Assembly (NCBI RefSeq): GCF_030997045.1
Contig: NZ_CP116899.1
Span: 620,001-684,000, forward strand
Direction: 5' to 3'
Source: Microbulbifer sp. TB1203
Lineage (GTDB): Bacteria; Pseudomonadota; Gammaproteobacteria; Pseudomonadales; Cellvibrionaceae
Length of the DNA stretch: 64,000 bases
A model generated the notes under the pieces. It searched no databases and had not been told where the DNA came from. It saw only the letters and a list, made by a program, of their open reading frames with translations. This document shows, in pieces, positions 40,502-49,495 of the stretch. Both the position numbers and the translations under genes were made by a program. Positions within the stretch are counted from its first letter, which is position 1, and every line of letters starts with the position of its first letter.

Positions 40502-43069
40502 ATGAATCACTTTCTGAAAGCGGCCTCGCTGGGCCTGGCCCTGCCATTGACTGCCCTTGCCCAGTCGTTCGTGGTCAACGATATTCGCGTCGAAGGTTTG
40601 CAGCGGGTTTCCGCCGGTACCGTGTTCGCGTCGCTGCCGGTTCGGGTCGGCGACCAGATCGAGAGCCTGGATATCCAGACGGCCACCCGAGCGCTCTTCC
40701 GCACCGGCTACTTTCAGGACATCCAGATAGGCCGGGAAAACGGCGTGCTGGTGGTAACCGTGCGCGAGCGGCCGGCAATTTCCAAGATTGAAATCACCGG
40801 CAACAAGGCCATCAAGACCGAAGACCTGCTCAAGGGTATGGAGGAGAATGGCCTCGCGGAAGGTCAGATTTTCAAGCGCGCCACCCTCGAGGGCCTGGCG
40901 CAGGAGCTGGAGCGCCAGTATGTGGCCCAGGGCCGCTACGGTGCCAGCGTAAAAACCGAGGTCAAGGAGCTGCCGCGCAACCAGGTGGAGTTGAAAGTCG
41001 TGGTGGACGAGGGCTCGGTGGCTGCCATCAAGCACATCAATATTGTCGGCAATCAGGCTTTTTCCGACGAGGAGCTGGCGGAAATCTTCGAACTGCAGAC
41101 CACCGGCTGGCTTTCCTGGCTGCGCAGCGACGACAAATATTCCCGCGAAAAACTCACCGGTGACCTGGAGCGCCTGGAGTCCTATTACCTGGACCGGGGT
41201 TACCTGGAATTCCGCATTGATTCCACCCAGGTGTCCCTGAGCCCGGACAAGCGCAGTGTCTTTATCACCATCAATATCTCCGAGGGCGATGTCTACAAGG
41301 TCAGCGAGGTGGAGCTGGCCGGCGATCCGGTGGTGCCGGAAGAGGAGATCCGTCGCCTCCTGCTGGTGCGTGAGGGGCAGACCTTTTCCCAGGTGCTGAT
41401 GACCACCACCTCCGACTACATTACCAAGCGTCTGGGTAACGAGGGCTATACCTTTGCTGAGGTGAACGGCATCCCGGAGCCCAATGAGGAAGATAAAACG
41501 GTAAAAATCACCTTCTTTATCGACCCTGGCAAGCGCGCCTATGTGCGTCGTATTGAATTTCGTGGCAACACCCGCACCACCGACGAAGTGCTGCGCCGTG
41601 AAATGCGCCAGATGGAATCCGCCTCGGCGTCCTCCGCACGCATCGAGCAGTCCAAGGTGCGTCTGGAGCGGCTGGGTTACTTCAAGGAAGTACAGGTGGA
41701 AACCACCGAGGTGCCAGGCACTTCCGACCAGATCGATGTGGAGTACACCGTGGAGGAGCAACCCTCCGGCACCATAGGCGGCACTGTCGGCTACGCCCAG
41801 GGCAGCGGCGTAGTGCTCGGTGCCAATGTGCAGGAAAACAACTGGCTGGGTACCGGCAAGTCGGTGGGTTTTGCGGTGAATACTTCCCGCTACCAGACGG
41901 TGCTTAATTTCTCCTACACCGATCCCTATTTCACTCCGGACGGCGTCAGTCGCGGCTTCAATATATTTTATCAAGAGCGCGATTATTCCGAGATCAACCT
42001 GTCGAGTTATAACACCACAACCTACGGCGCAGGCCTGAGTTTTGGTTATCCGATATCTGAGATTTCCCGGGTCGGCCTGAATCTGGGGCTCAGCCACATG
42101 GAGCTCGGTGTCGGCAGCAGCTCGGTCAAGGAAATCAAGGACAGCCCGGTTCCTATCGACGGCCTGATCGGGATGATTTCCTCGTCCGATGTGACTGAAA
42201 TCGACACCGAACTGACCGAAGCGGTAGAGGCCGGTGAAGCCTTGAACCTTAGTGAGCCCATCGATCCGGCGCTTCTTAATACGGACCTTGACGGCTTTGT
42301 CGACCTGAACGGCGACGAGTTTGACTCTTTTACTGTTACTACCTCCTACGCGCGCTCTACCTTGAACCGGGGCATCCTCGCCACCCGGGGCACGTCGCAA
42401 CGCGCCTCTCTGGAAGTGGCTCTGCCCGGTGGCGACCTGGAGTACTACAAGCTGCTCTACACCGCGCAGTATTTCCGCCCCTTGACCAGGGACCTTACCC
42501 TGCGCCTGCGCACCAGGCTCGGGTATGCCGACAGTTATGGCGATACTACCGAGCTGCCATTCTTCGAGAATTTCTATGCCGGTGGTTTTGGCTCGGTACG
42601 CGGTTTCGAGCGCAATACACTGGGTCCGAGGTCGACACCATTCCAGCAGTATATTCCTTCTGCATGTGCGGTGGATGCGGAGGGGAATGTATCGAGCTGT
42701 TATGTACAAAATGCGGAGACAGGAGAGCTGGCCGTAACCGCCCCCCGCCGTGATCCGGACCCATTTGGTGGCAACATCCTGATCGAAGGCAGCGCGGAAA
42801 TTATCTTCCCGCTCCCCTTTGTCAAAGACCAGCGCTCCATGCAGTCGGCCTTTTTTATCGATGCGGGTAACGTTTTCGATACCAACTGTGGTATTTCCCA
42901 GCTCAACTGCTACGATGTGGACCTCGACCATATCAATGTCTCCGCCGGTGTTGGCCTGACCTGGATCACCGGCTTCGGCCCGCTGACCTTCAGCGTGGCC
43001 AAGGCATTACAGGAGAACGAAGACGACGAGACAGAAGTCTTCCAGTTCTCACTTGGCAACAGTTTCTAA
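40502..43069 (+). CDS. bamA: Outer-membrane assembly factor BamA
   Basis: 855-aa Omp85 protein that folds beta-barrel proteins into the outer membrane. Signal peptide 1-20 (ALAQ), five POTRA domains (about 21-420), then the barrel. The loop-6 VRGF motif is in FGSVRGFERN, and the terminal strand ends LGNSF. It is longer than E. coli BamA (810 aa). Residues about 537-607 form an acidic insertion with an Asp/Asn-rich segment (DTDLDGFVDLNGDEFDS from NTDLDG), and residues about 718-745 contain an extra Cys pair. Essential gene, intact. Confidence 0.96.
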   Translation: MNHFLKAASLGLALPLTALAQSFVVNDIRVEGLQRVSAGTVFASLPVRVGDQIESLDIQTATRALFRTGYFQDIQIGRENGVLVVTVRERPAISKIEITGNKAIKTEDLLKGMEENGLAEGQIFKRATLEGLAQELERQYVAQGRYGASVKTEVKELPRNQVELKVVVDEGSVAAIKHINIVGNQAFSDEELAEIFELQTTGWLSWLRSDDKYSREKLTGDLERLESYYLDRGYLEFRIDSTQVSLSPDKRSVFITINISEGDVYKVSEVELAGDPVVPEEEIRRLLLVREGQTFSQVLMTTTSDYITKRLGNEGYTFAEVNGIPEPNEEDKTVKITFFIDPGKRAYVRRIEFRGNTRTTDEVLRREMRQMESASASSARIEQSKVRLERLGYFKEVQVETTEVPGTSDQIDVEYTVEEQPSGTIGGTVGYAQGSGVVLGANVQENNWLGTGKSVGFAVNTSRYQTVLNFSYTDPYFTPDGVSRGFNIFYQERDYSEINLSSYNTTTYGAGLSFGYPISEISRVGLNLGLSHMELGVGSSSVKEIKDSPVPIDGLIGMISSSDVTEIDTELTEAVEAGEALNLSEPIDPALLNTDLDGFVDLNGDEFDSFTVTTSYARSTLNRGILATRGTSQRASLEVALPGGDLEYYKLLYTAQYFRPLTRDLTLRLRTRLGYADSYGDTTELPFFENFYAGGFGSVRGFERNTLGPRSTPFQQYIPSACAVDAEGNVSSCYVQNAETGELAVTAPRRDPDPFGGNILIEGSAEIIFPLPFVKDQRSMQSAFFIDAGNVFDTNCGISQLNCYDVDLDHINVSAGVGLTWITGFGPLTFSVAKALQENEDDETEVFQFSLGNSF

Positions 43070-43118
43070 GGGTAGTGTTGTCAGTCACTATAAATAAGCA
43101 ATACGGAGAATGTTCGAC

Positions 43119-43634
43119 GTGCATAAAACAGTAAAAATGATCGCAGTCCTGATCGCTGGTATCGTAATTTCCGGTGCCGCTCTGGCGCAGAGCAAGGTGG
43201 CGGTATTCAATCTGCAGGCGGCCATCATGAGCACTGACATCGCCAAGTCCAAAGTCAATGCGTTGAAGACCAGCTCCGAGTACTCCAAATTGCAAAGCAG
43301 CGCGGAATCCATCCGCGCGGAAGTGCAGAAGCTGGCTGAAGATGCGCAGAAAAACGGCATGACCTGGTCTGAGGAGCAGAAAGCTGAACAGCAGCGCAAG
43401 ATGAACTTCAAGCGCTCCGACTTCGAAACCACGGTGAAAAAGATGCGCGCCATGGAGGCTCAGGTGGGCCAGGAAATCCAGAAGATCATGGCGCCCAAGG
43501 CCAAGAACGCGCTGGAAGCGATTATCAAAGATCAGAAGCTGGATCTGGTTCTGGACGCCAGCTCCGCCTACTACGCCGGCCCCAATACCGACCTCACTGA
43601 GGCCGTGGTCAAGCGTATGAACGCCGATAAGTGA
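43119..43634 (+). CDS. skp: Periplasmic chaperone Skp/OmpH
   Basis: 171-aa periplasmic holdase for unfolded outer-membrane proteins, delivering them to BamA. Signal peptide ends GAALAQ, then SKVAVFNLQAAIMSTDIAKS, a long charged coiled coil, and a C-terminal strand (LDLVLDASSAYYA) for trimerisation. The GTG at 43119 is preferred to an ATG at 43110, because GGAG at 43105-43108 is 10 bases from the GTG but only one base from the ATG. Placed between bamA and lpxD as usual. Confidence 0.92.
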   Translation: MHKTVKMIAVLIAGIVISGAALAQSKVAVFNLQAAIMSTDIAKSKVNALKTSSEYSKLQSSAESIRAEVQKLAEDAQKNGMTWSEEQKAEQQRKMNFKRSDFETTVKKMRAMEAQVGQEIQKIMAPKAKNALEAIIKDQKLDLVLDASSAYYAGPNTDLTEAVVKRMNADK

Positions 43635-43653
43635 TCTCCGGCAGTTCCGTTTG

Positions 43654-44724
43654 ATGACAGACAAGCCAACGCTGGCCCAGTTGGCGGAACAACTGGGCGC
43701 CCGCTTGTGCCTGGCTCCCGGAGCAGACGCCGGACGGGTACCCTCCGGCCTCAATACCCTGCAGGACGCCAGCGATTCCCAGGTCAGTTTCCTCGCCAGT
43801 GCCAATTACCGACGCTTCCTCGCCGGTACCCGCGCCTGCGCGGTATTGTTGACTGAGGAACTGGCTGTGGAGTGCCCGGTCAGCGCACTGATCGTCGACG
43901 ATCCCTACTACGCCTTCGCGTTTGCCACTACTTTCTATGACACAGCCCCTCAGCCTGCGCCCGGCATCCATCCGTCCGCCACTGTACACGAGGATGCCGA
44001 GGTGGATGGCTCCGCCTGTGTGGGAGCGGGAGCGGTAATCGAGGCCGGCGCCCGGGTGGGTGCCGGCGCGATTGTCGGCGCCAACTGTGTGGTGGGCGAA
44101 GACAGTGAAATCGGTGCCGGCACCCGGCTCCATGCCGGAGTGATCATCTACCACGGCTGCTCCATCGGCCGGGACTGTATTGTCCACAGCCATACGGTTA
44201 TCGGTGCCGATGGTTTTGGCTTCGCACCCCACGGAGGGCAGTGGACCAAAATACACCAGCTGGGCGGAGTGGAAATCGGCGATGAGGTGGAGATCGGAGC
44301 CTGTACCTGCATAGACCGCGGTGCCCTGGGCAATACAGTGATCGGTCGCGGGGTCAAGATCGACAATCAGGTGCAAATCGCGCACAATGTTCGGATTGGT
44401 GACTACTCGGCCATCGCCGCTTGCTCCGCGATAGCGGGCAGCGCCACCATCGGTAACCGCTGCACCCTCGCCGGCGGCGCCGGCGTGGTGGGGCATGTAA
44501 CGGTGGCGGACGGCAGTCATATTACCGCCAGGACCCTGGTGACCAAGTCCATCGACAGTGCCGGTTCCTATTCCAGCGGCACTCCCTTTTCCGACAGCCG
44601 CAACTGGCGCCGCAACGCCGTGCGCTACGGACAGCTGGATGAGATGGCCCGGCGGTTGAAGGATCTGGAGAGAAGGCTGGAAATGCTCGTCGCCGAGGGA
44701 GGCCGGTCCAGGGAAAAAGAATGA
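43654..44724 (+). CDS. lpxD: UDP-3-O-(3-hydroxyacyl)glucosamine N-acyltransferase
   Basis: 356-aa third-step enzyme of lipid A synthesis; it transfers a 3-hydroxyacyl chain from ACP to the glucosamine nitrogen. It has an N-terminal uridine-binding domain (about 1-100: SQVSFLASANYRRFL) and a left-handed beta-helix of hexapeptide repeats, with the catalytic His in the IAHNVRIGDYSAIAA region. ATG at 43654 is preferred to a TTG one codon earlier. It lies in the lpxD-fabZ-lpxA-lpxB cluster. Confidence 0.96.
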   Translation: MTDKPTLAQLAEQLGARLCLAPGADAGRVPSGLNTLQDASDSQVSFLASANYRRFLAGTRACAVLLTEELAVECPVSALIVDDPYYAFAFATTFYDTAPQPAPGIHPSATVHEDAEVDGSACVGAGAVIEAGARVGAGAIVGANCVVGEDSEIGAGTRLHAGVIIYHGCSIGRDCIVHSHTVIGADGFGFAPHGGQWTKIHQLGGVEIGDEVEIGACTCIDRGALGNTVIGRGVKIDNQVQIAHNVRIGDYSAIAACSAIAGSATIGNRCTLAGGAGVVGHVTVADGSHITARTLVTKSIDSAGSYSSGTPFSDSRNWRRNAVRYGQLDEMARRLKDLERRLEMLVAEGGRSREKE

Positions 44725-44843
44725 TTTGACCGGCACCCGCCGGTTACAATTTTGTTTGTTGTTTTCGGGGCAGGTGCACTGCTCGTGCTTAAGGCATGGG
44801 GAAGGGCACTTAGGCCCCGAAGTGGTTTCTGGGGATAATATAC

Positions 44844-45281
44844 ATGATGGACGTACGCGAAATTCGCGAATACCTGCCGCACCGCTATCCCTTCCTGCTG
44901 GTGGACCGGGTTCTGGAACTGGAGGAAGGCAAATATATCAAGGGCTACAAGAACATCTCTATTAATGAGGAGGTATTCAATGGCCACTTTCCCGATGTAC
45001 CGATTTTTCCTGGTGTGATGATTGTTGAGGCGCTCGCGCAGGTATCGGGAATCCTCGGTTTCAAAACCCTGGGGCAAAAGCCCGAGGATGGTTATCTCTA
45101 TTTGTTTGGCGGCATTGATAATGTCCGCTTCAAGCGGCAGGTGGTGCCGGGCGACCGGCTGCAACTGGAATCCGAAGTGGTTTCCGAGCGCCGCGGTATC
45201 TGGAAGTTCGCCTGCAAGGCGAGTGTAGAAGGCGAACTGGCGGCCTCTGCCAATGTATTGTGCGCGGTCAAGAAAGTTTGA
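44844..45281 (+). CDS. fabZ: 3-hydroxyacyl-[ACP] dehydratase FabZ
   Basis: 145-aa hot-dog-fold dehydratase of fatty-acid elongation. Conserved start IREYLPHRYPFLLVDRV; catalytic His and Glu in GHFPDVPIFPGVMIVEALAQ. It competes with the lipid A branch for 3-hydroxyacyl-ACP, which explains its placement between lpxD and lpxA. Two ATGs are adjacent; GGGGATA precedes them. Confidence 0.97.
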   Translation: MMDVREIREYLPHRYPFLLVDRVLELEEGKYIKGYKNISINEEVFNGHFPDVPIFPGVMIVEALAQVSGILGFKTLGQKPEDGYLYLFGGIDNVRFKRQVVPGDRLQLESEVVSERRGIWKFACKASVEGELAASANVLCAVKKV

Positions 45282-45362
45282 TTGTGACCGGTTCGGTTCC
45301 ATTACTTTCCCGCAGGGTTTAAATTGGCGGGATTTTCCAGCTTGCGAGGAGCAGGGCGCAGA

Positions 45363-46142
45363 ATGCAGACGATTATCCACCCCACTGCGATTGTCGACGA
45401 GTCGGCAACTCTGGGTTCCGGGGTGAGCATCGGTCCCTACACGATTGTAGGTCCTCAAGTGGAAATCGGGGACGGCTGCGAGATCGCCTCCCATGTGGTA
45501 TTGAGTGGTCCCACCAAACTCGGCAGCAACAATCGCATTTACCAGTTCGCCACCGTGGGCCAGGATACCCCGGACAAGAAATACAAGGGTGAGGACACCA
45601 CCCTGGTCATCGGCGACAACAACGTGATTCGGGAGGGGGTCACCATCCACCGGGGCACGGTCCAGGACCGCGGTGAAACCACCATCGGCAACGACAACCT
45701 GATTATGGCTTATGCCCACGTGGGTCACGACAGTGTAATCGGCAATCACACCATACTGGTCAACAATGTCGCTCTGGCCGGGCATGTACAGGTGCGGGAC
45801 TGGGCGATTCTCGGCGGCTTTACCATGGTGCACCAGTACTGTTCGATCGGCGAGCACGCCTTTACCGGCATGGGAGCGGCCATCGGCAAGGATGTGCCGG
45901 CCTATGTAATGGTGGCCGGCCACCCGGCGGAGGCGAAGACCATCAACGCCGAGGGGCTGCGTCGCCGCGGTTTTACCCGGGAGGAAATCTCCCTGATCAG
46001 CCGGGCCTACAAAATGGTCTACCGTCGCGGTCTCACCCTGCAGGAAGCGCTGGAAGCGCTGATCGAATTGCGAGAGGAGTCGCCGGTAATCCAGCCGTGG
46101 ATCGATTCCCTCAAATCCTCCAGCCGCGGTATCGTGCGCTGA
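45363..46142 (+). CDS. lpxA: UDP-N-acetylglucosamine acyltransferase
   Basis: 259-aa first enzyme of lipid A synthesis. Left-handed beta-helix repeats begin IHPTAIVDESATLGSGVSIG. The catalytic His is in MAYAHVGHDSVIGNH, and GGFTMVHQYCSIGEHAFTGM is typical. The C-terminal helical domain carries NAEGLRRRGFTREEI. ATG at 45363 is chosen with GAGGAG about 12 bases upstream. In order with fabZ and lpxB. Confidence 0.97.
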   Translation: MQTIIHPTAIVDESATLGSGVSIGPYTIVGPQVEIGDGCEIASHVVLSGPTKLGSNNRIYQFATVGQDTPDKKYKGEDTTLVIGDNNVIREGVTIHRGTVQDRGETTIGNDNLIMAYAHVGHDSVIGNHTILVNNVALAGHVQVRDWAILGGFTMVHQYCSIGEHAFTGMGAAIGKDVPAYVMVAGHPAEAKTINAEGLRRRGFTREEISLISRAYKMVYRRGLTLQEALEALIELREESPVIQPWIDSLKSSSRGIVR

Positions 46143-46168
46143 GCGGAAGACTTTAGAACAGACAGCTT

Positions 46169-46252
46169 GTAGGGGCGGCTTCCTGGGAACGCCGAGCTCC
46201 AGCTCGGCTTGCGGGCCGCAGGCCCGCTACCGCGGTTAGCGACCGCTCCTAC
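46169..46252. repeat. Composite repeat: family A arms enclosing family D core
   Basis: Outer arms GTAGGGGCGG and CCGCTCCTAC match family A. Inside, GAGCTCCAGCTC and GCGGGCCGCAGGCCCGC match family D. It looks like one repeat inserted in another, between lpxA and lpxB. Confidence 0.7.
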
Positions 46253-46271
46253 AAGCACAGGATTGCGTCGA

Positions 46272-47453
46272 GTGACAACCAACAACAAACCCCTGCGCAT
46301 TGGTATCGTGGCCGGCGAGGCCTCGGGTGATATTCTCGGAGCCGGCCTGATCGCCGCTTTGCAAAAACGCTTTTCATCGCTGGAAGTGGAGGGTGTCGCC
46401 GGCCCACGCATGCAGGCAGCGGGTGCAAAATCCCTGTTTCCCATGGAGCGGTTGTCGGTAATGGGTTTAGTGGAACCCCTGAAACGCCTGCCAGAACTGC
46501 TCAAAATCCGCCGCACTCTGCGCCGGCACTTCGTCGATAATCCCCCGGATCTTTTTATCGGCATCGATTCCCCGGATTTCAATCTATCGCTGGAGGAGTC
46601 GCTGAAGTCCGCCGGCATTCCTACCGTGCATTACGTCAGCCCCTCGGTATGGGCCTGGCGCCGCGGGCGCATCAAAAAAATTGCCCGCGCCGTCGACCAT
46701 ATGCTCACCCTGCTGCCCTTTGAGGCGAGCTTTTATCGGGAGCATCAGGTGCCGGTCACTTTTGTCGGCCATCCCCTGGCGGATGAGATTCCCCTGCAGG
46801 TGGATACCCTGGCGGCGCGCCGGGAACTGGGTTTCGATGAGGGGGGGCAGGTTATTGCGTTGCTTCCGGGTAGTCGCGGTGGCGAGGTGCGACTGCTGGG
46901 GCCGCTGTTCTTACAGGCCGCGCGCTGGTGCCATCGGCGCCGGTCCGAATTGAAATTTGTCCTGCCGGCGGCCAACGAGCAGCGGTTGACAGAACTGAAG
47001 TCGCTGCTGGCGGACTATAGCGATTTACCCGTGACTCTGTTGGAGGGGGATTCGCAGCGGGCAATGGCGGCGGCGGATGCCGTGTTGATCGCCTCCGGCA
47101 CCGCCACCCTGGAAACACTGCTGCTGAAAAAACCCATGGTGGTGGCCTATAAAATGGGGGGCGTGTCCTACGCGATTTTTTCCCGTATGCTGCACACCCC
47201 CTGGGTTTCCCTGCCGAACTTGCTCGCTCAGCGCGATCTGGTGCCGGAGATTTTGCAGGACGAAGCCACTCCCGAGAGCCTGGGCGCGGCGCTGCTGCAG
47301 TTCTTCGATGATCCGGTAATGGCGGATCAACTGGTGCGGGAATTTGATGATATGCACCAGCAGTTGCGGCGCCACGCCTCTGAGCGGGCTGCGGATGCCG
47401 TGTGCAAACTGCTCGAAATTCGGGCTGGAAACCAGAACAGTACCCCCGTGTAG
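46272..47453 (+). CDS. lpxB: Lipid-A-disaccharide synthase
   Basis: 393-aa glycosyltransferase (GT19) joining UDP-diacylglucosamine with lipid X. Starts at GTG, then RIGIVAGEASGDILGAGLI. Further motifs: IGIDSPDFNL, VHYVSPSVWAWRRGRIKKI, LLPFEASFYREHQVPVTFVG, LLPGSRGGEVRLLG, SGTATLETLLLKKPMVVAYK. Upstream frames lie in a repeat and are not conserved. Its stop TAG is the first bases of a family A palindrome. Confidence 0.96.
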   Translation: MTTNNKPLRIGIVAGEASGDILGAGLIAALQKRFSSLEVEGVAGPRMQAAGAKSLFPMERLSVMGLVEPLKRLPELLKIRRTLRRHFVDNPPDLFIGIDSPDFNLSLEESLKSAGIPTVHYVSPSVWAWRRGRIKKIARAVDHMLTLLPFEASFYREHQVPVTFVGHPLADEIPLQVDTLAARRELGFDEGGQVIALLPGSRGGEVRLLGPLFLQAARWCHRRRSELKFVLPAANEQRLTELKSLLADYSDLPVTLLEGDSQRAMAAADAVLIASGTATLETLLLKKPMVVAYKMGGVSYAIFSRMLHTPWVSLPNLLAQRDLVPEILQDEATPESLGAALLQFFDDPVMADQLVREFDDMHQQLRRHASERAADAVCKLLEIRAGNQNSTPV

Positions 47454-47522
47454 GGCCAGCCCATGGCCGCGATCGAACTTACTTCGTAGCGCAGACCGAT
47501 CGCGGCCATGGGCCGCTCCTAC
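47450..47522. repeat. Family A palindromic repeat overlapping lpxB stop
   Basis: GTAGGGCCAGCCCATGGCCG at the left, and the inverse ending CATGGGCCGCTCCTAC. The lpxB stop codon (47451-47453) is inside the element, and rnhB begins 22 bases after it. Confidence 0.88.
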
Positions 47523-47544
47523 AGAAGGCGACAAAAAAAACACC

Positions 47545-48162
47545 ATGGAACAAAAAGAACCACTACCACCCTATATTTGTGCCTATAGTGGCGATCTGCT
47601 CGCCGGAGTCGACGAAGTGGGCCGCGGCCCACTGGCCGGTGATGTGGTGGCTGCTGCAGTAATCCTCAATCCCCAAAAGCCCATCGAAGGCCTTGCGGAT
47701 TCGAAAACGCTCAGTGAGAAAAAGCGCGAGCAGCTATTCGGACAGATCCGCGAACGGGCGCTCTGCTTTGCCGTCGCCCGCGCTACGGTGGCGGAAATCG
47801 ACCGACTGAATATCCTGCACGCCAGCCTGCTGGCCATGCGCCGCGCGGTGGAACAGTTGCAGCCACAACCGGAATTTGTGCTGGTGGATGGAAATAGAAA
47901 ACCGGACTGGCACTATGACTGCGATACGGTGGTAAAAGGAGACGGCCGGATAGAGGCAATCGCTGCCGCCTCGATCCTGGCCAAGGTCAGCCGTGACCGG
48001 GAAATGGCGGTGCTGGATCGCGAGTACCCGGGTTACGGCCTTGCCCAACACAAGGGCTACCCGACCAGGGCGCACCTGGAGGCGCTGGAGCGTTTGGGTC
48101 CCAGCCCGATACACCGGCAGAGTTTTGCCCCGGTGCGCCAGTTGGTGATGGAGCTCGGTTGA
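47545..48162 (+). CDS. rnhB: Ribonuclease HII
   Basis: 205-aa nuclease that cuts RNA in RNA-DNA hybrids and single ribonucleotides in DNA. Catalytic motif GVDEVGRGPLAGDVVAAAV provides Asp-Glu; others are LADSKTLSEKKRE, the later Asp in VLVDGNRKPD, and IAAASILAKVSRD. The ATG directly after the repeat is the only start upstream of homology that is not inside repeat DNA. lpxB-rnhB linkage is common. Confidence 0.96.
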   Translation: MEQKEPLPPYICAYSGDLLAGVDEVGRGPLAGDVVAAAVILNPQKPIEGLADSKTLSEKKREQLFGQIRERALCFAVARATVAEIDRLNILHASLLAMRRAVEQLQPQPEFVLVDGNRKPDWHYDCDTVVKGDGRIEAIAAASILAKVSRDREMAVLDREYPGYGLAQHKGYPTRAHLEALERLGPSPIHRQSFAPVRQLVMELG

Positions 48163-48169
48163 GGCCGGG

Positions 48170-49441
48170 CTATTTTTTCATTTTCCTCACCCGCGCCCGC
48201 GCAATCATCTTCTCCGACATCTCCACAATCTCCACCCGGTAACTTCCCAGGTAGAAACTGATATTGCCGTCCGGGATACTCTCCAGGTGTTCCAAAGCCA
48301 AGCCGTTGAAGGTCTTGGGGCCGTCGGTGGGCAGTTCCCAGTGCAGGGTGCGGTTGATATCGCGAATGGAGGTGCCGCCCTCGATCAGGTACCAGCCGTC
48401 GCTTTGCGCGACGATTTCCTCGTCTTCGCTGGGCACCGGACTGGCAGTGAAGTCGCCGACGATTTCCTCCAGCAGGTCCTCCAGGGTGACAATGCCCATC
48501 ACTTCGCCGTACTCGTCCACCACCAGACCCATGCGGCGCTTCTTCTTCTGGAAGTTCATCAGCAGGGTGGGCAAGGGAGTGGCCTCGGGAACGAAATAGG
48601 GTTCATCCGTGTAAGACTTGAGCTGGTCTGCACTGAACGTTTCGGGCCCGTCGCGCAGTATCTGCGCAGCGCGGCGCAGATGCAGTATGCCCACCACGCG
48701 GTTGATGTCGCCCTCGTACACCGGCAGGCGGGTGTAGCTGCTCTCCGCCAGCTGCTGCAGTATTTCCTCGGCGGAGTTTTCCGTATCCAGCCCCACGACT
48801 TCATTGCGGGGGATCATTATGTCCTCCACCGTAGCCTGGTCCAGGTCCAGCACGTTGAGCAGCATGCCCTTGTGCTTGCTGGGCAGCAGGGCGCCGGACT
48901 CGAACACCACGGTGCGCAGTTCCTCCGGCGCCAGGTGCTCGGTCTCGGCGCCTGCGGTGGCCTCTACACCAACCAGGCGCGCCAGGCTGTTGGAGATGCT
49001 GCCGACCAGCCAGACGAACGGCGTCAGCAGCCACAGCAGCGGGCGCAGTACCAGGGACGCGGGAAAGGCGATTTTCTCCGGGCGCAGGGCGGCGATGGTC
49101 TTTGGGGTGACCTCGGCGAAAATCAGGATCACGAAGGTCAGCACGGCGGTGGCGTAGATGACACCGGCATCGCCGTACAGCTGGGTGAACACCGCGCCGG
49201 CGATCACCGAGGCGAGAATATTGACCAGATTGTTGCCGATCAGGATGACGCCGATCAGTTTGTCCGGGCGCGACAGCAGCTCCATCGCGCGCCTGGCGCC
49301 GCGGTGGCCACTCTTGGCCTGGTGGCGCAGGCGATAGCGGTTCAGCGACATCATGCTGGTTTCGGAGCTGGAGAAGAAAGCGGAAATGACAATCAGCAGA
49401 GCCAGCAGGCCGAACATCAGGCCGAGGGGTATCTCGTTCAA
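48170..49441 (-). CDS. corB: CorB/CNNM-family membrane protein (YfjD-like)
   Basis: 423-aa HlyC/CorC-family transporter-like protein. N-terminal DUF21 with four hydrophobic segments (about 5-160; SSSETSMMSLNRYRLRH is typical), a CBS-domain pair (about 200-330; VEDIMIPRNEV, LVVDEYGEVMGIVTLEDLLEEIVGD), and a CorC_HlyC C-terminal domain (about 345-420). Relatives export or sense Mg2+/Co2+. E. coli yfjD-ypjD-ffh has the same order. The name corB follows E. coli YfjD and Salmonella CorB; the function is inferred. Confidence 0.88.
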   Translation of the reverse strand: MNEIPLGLMFGLLALLIVISAFFSSSETSMMSLNRYRLRHQAKSGHRGARRAMELLSRPDKLIGVILIGNNLVNILASVIAGAVFTQLYGDAGVIYATAVLTFVILIFAEVTPKTIAALRPEKIAFPASLVLRPLLWLLTPFVWLVGSISNSLARLVGVEATAGAETEHLAPEELRTVVFESGALLPSKHKGMLLNVLDLDQATVEDIMIPRNEVVGLDTENSAEEILQQLAESSYTRLPVYEGDINRVVGILHLRRAAQILRDGPETFSADQLKSYTDEPYFVPEATPLPTLLMNFQKKKRRMGLVVDEYGEVMGIVTLEDLLEEIVGDFTASPVPSEDEEIVAQSDGWYLIEGGTSIRDINRTLHWELPTDGPKTFNGLALEHLESIPDGNISFYLGSYRVEIVEMSEKMIARARVRKMKK

Positions 49442-49495
49442 GGGTGAACTCTTGTTATTCGTGAGCGGAAATATTGGAACAGAATTCCACTTGGC

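Noticed and set aside
40460..42931. Very long open frame on the minus strand opposite bamA
   Set aside because: It is the mirror of the GC-rich codon pattern of bamA. The sense strand encodes a full Omp85 protein with signal peptide and VRGF motif. The antisense product has no recognisable domain.
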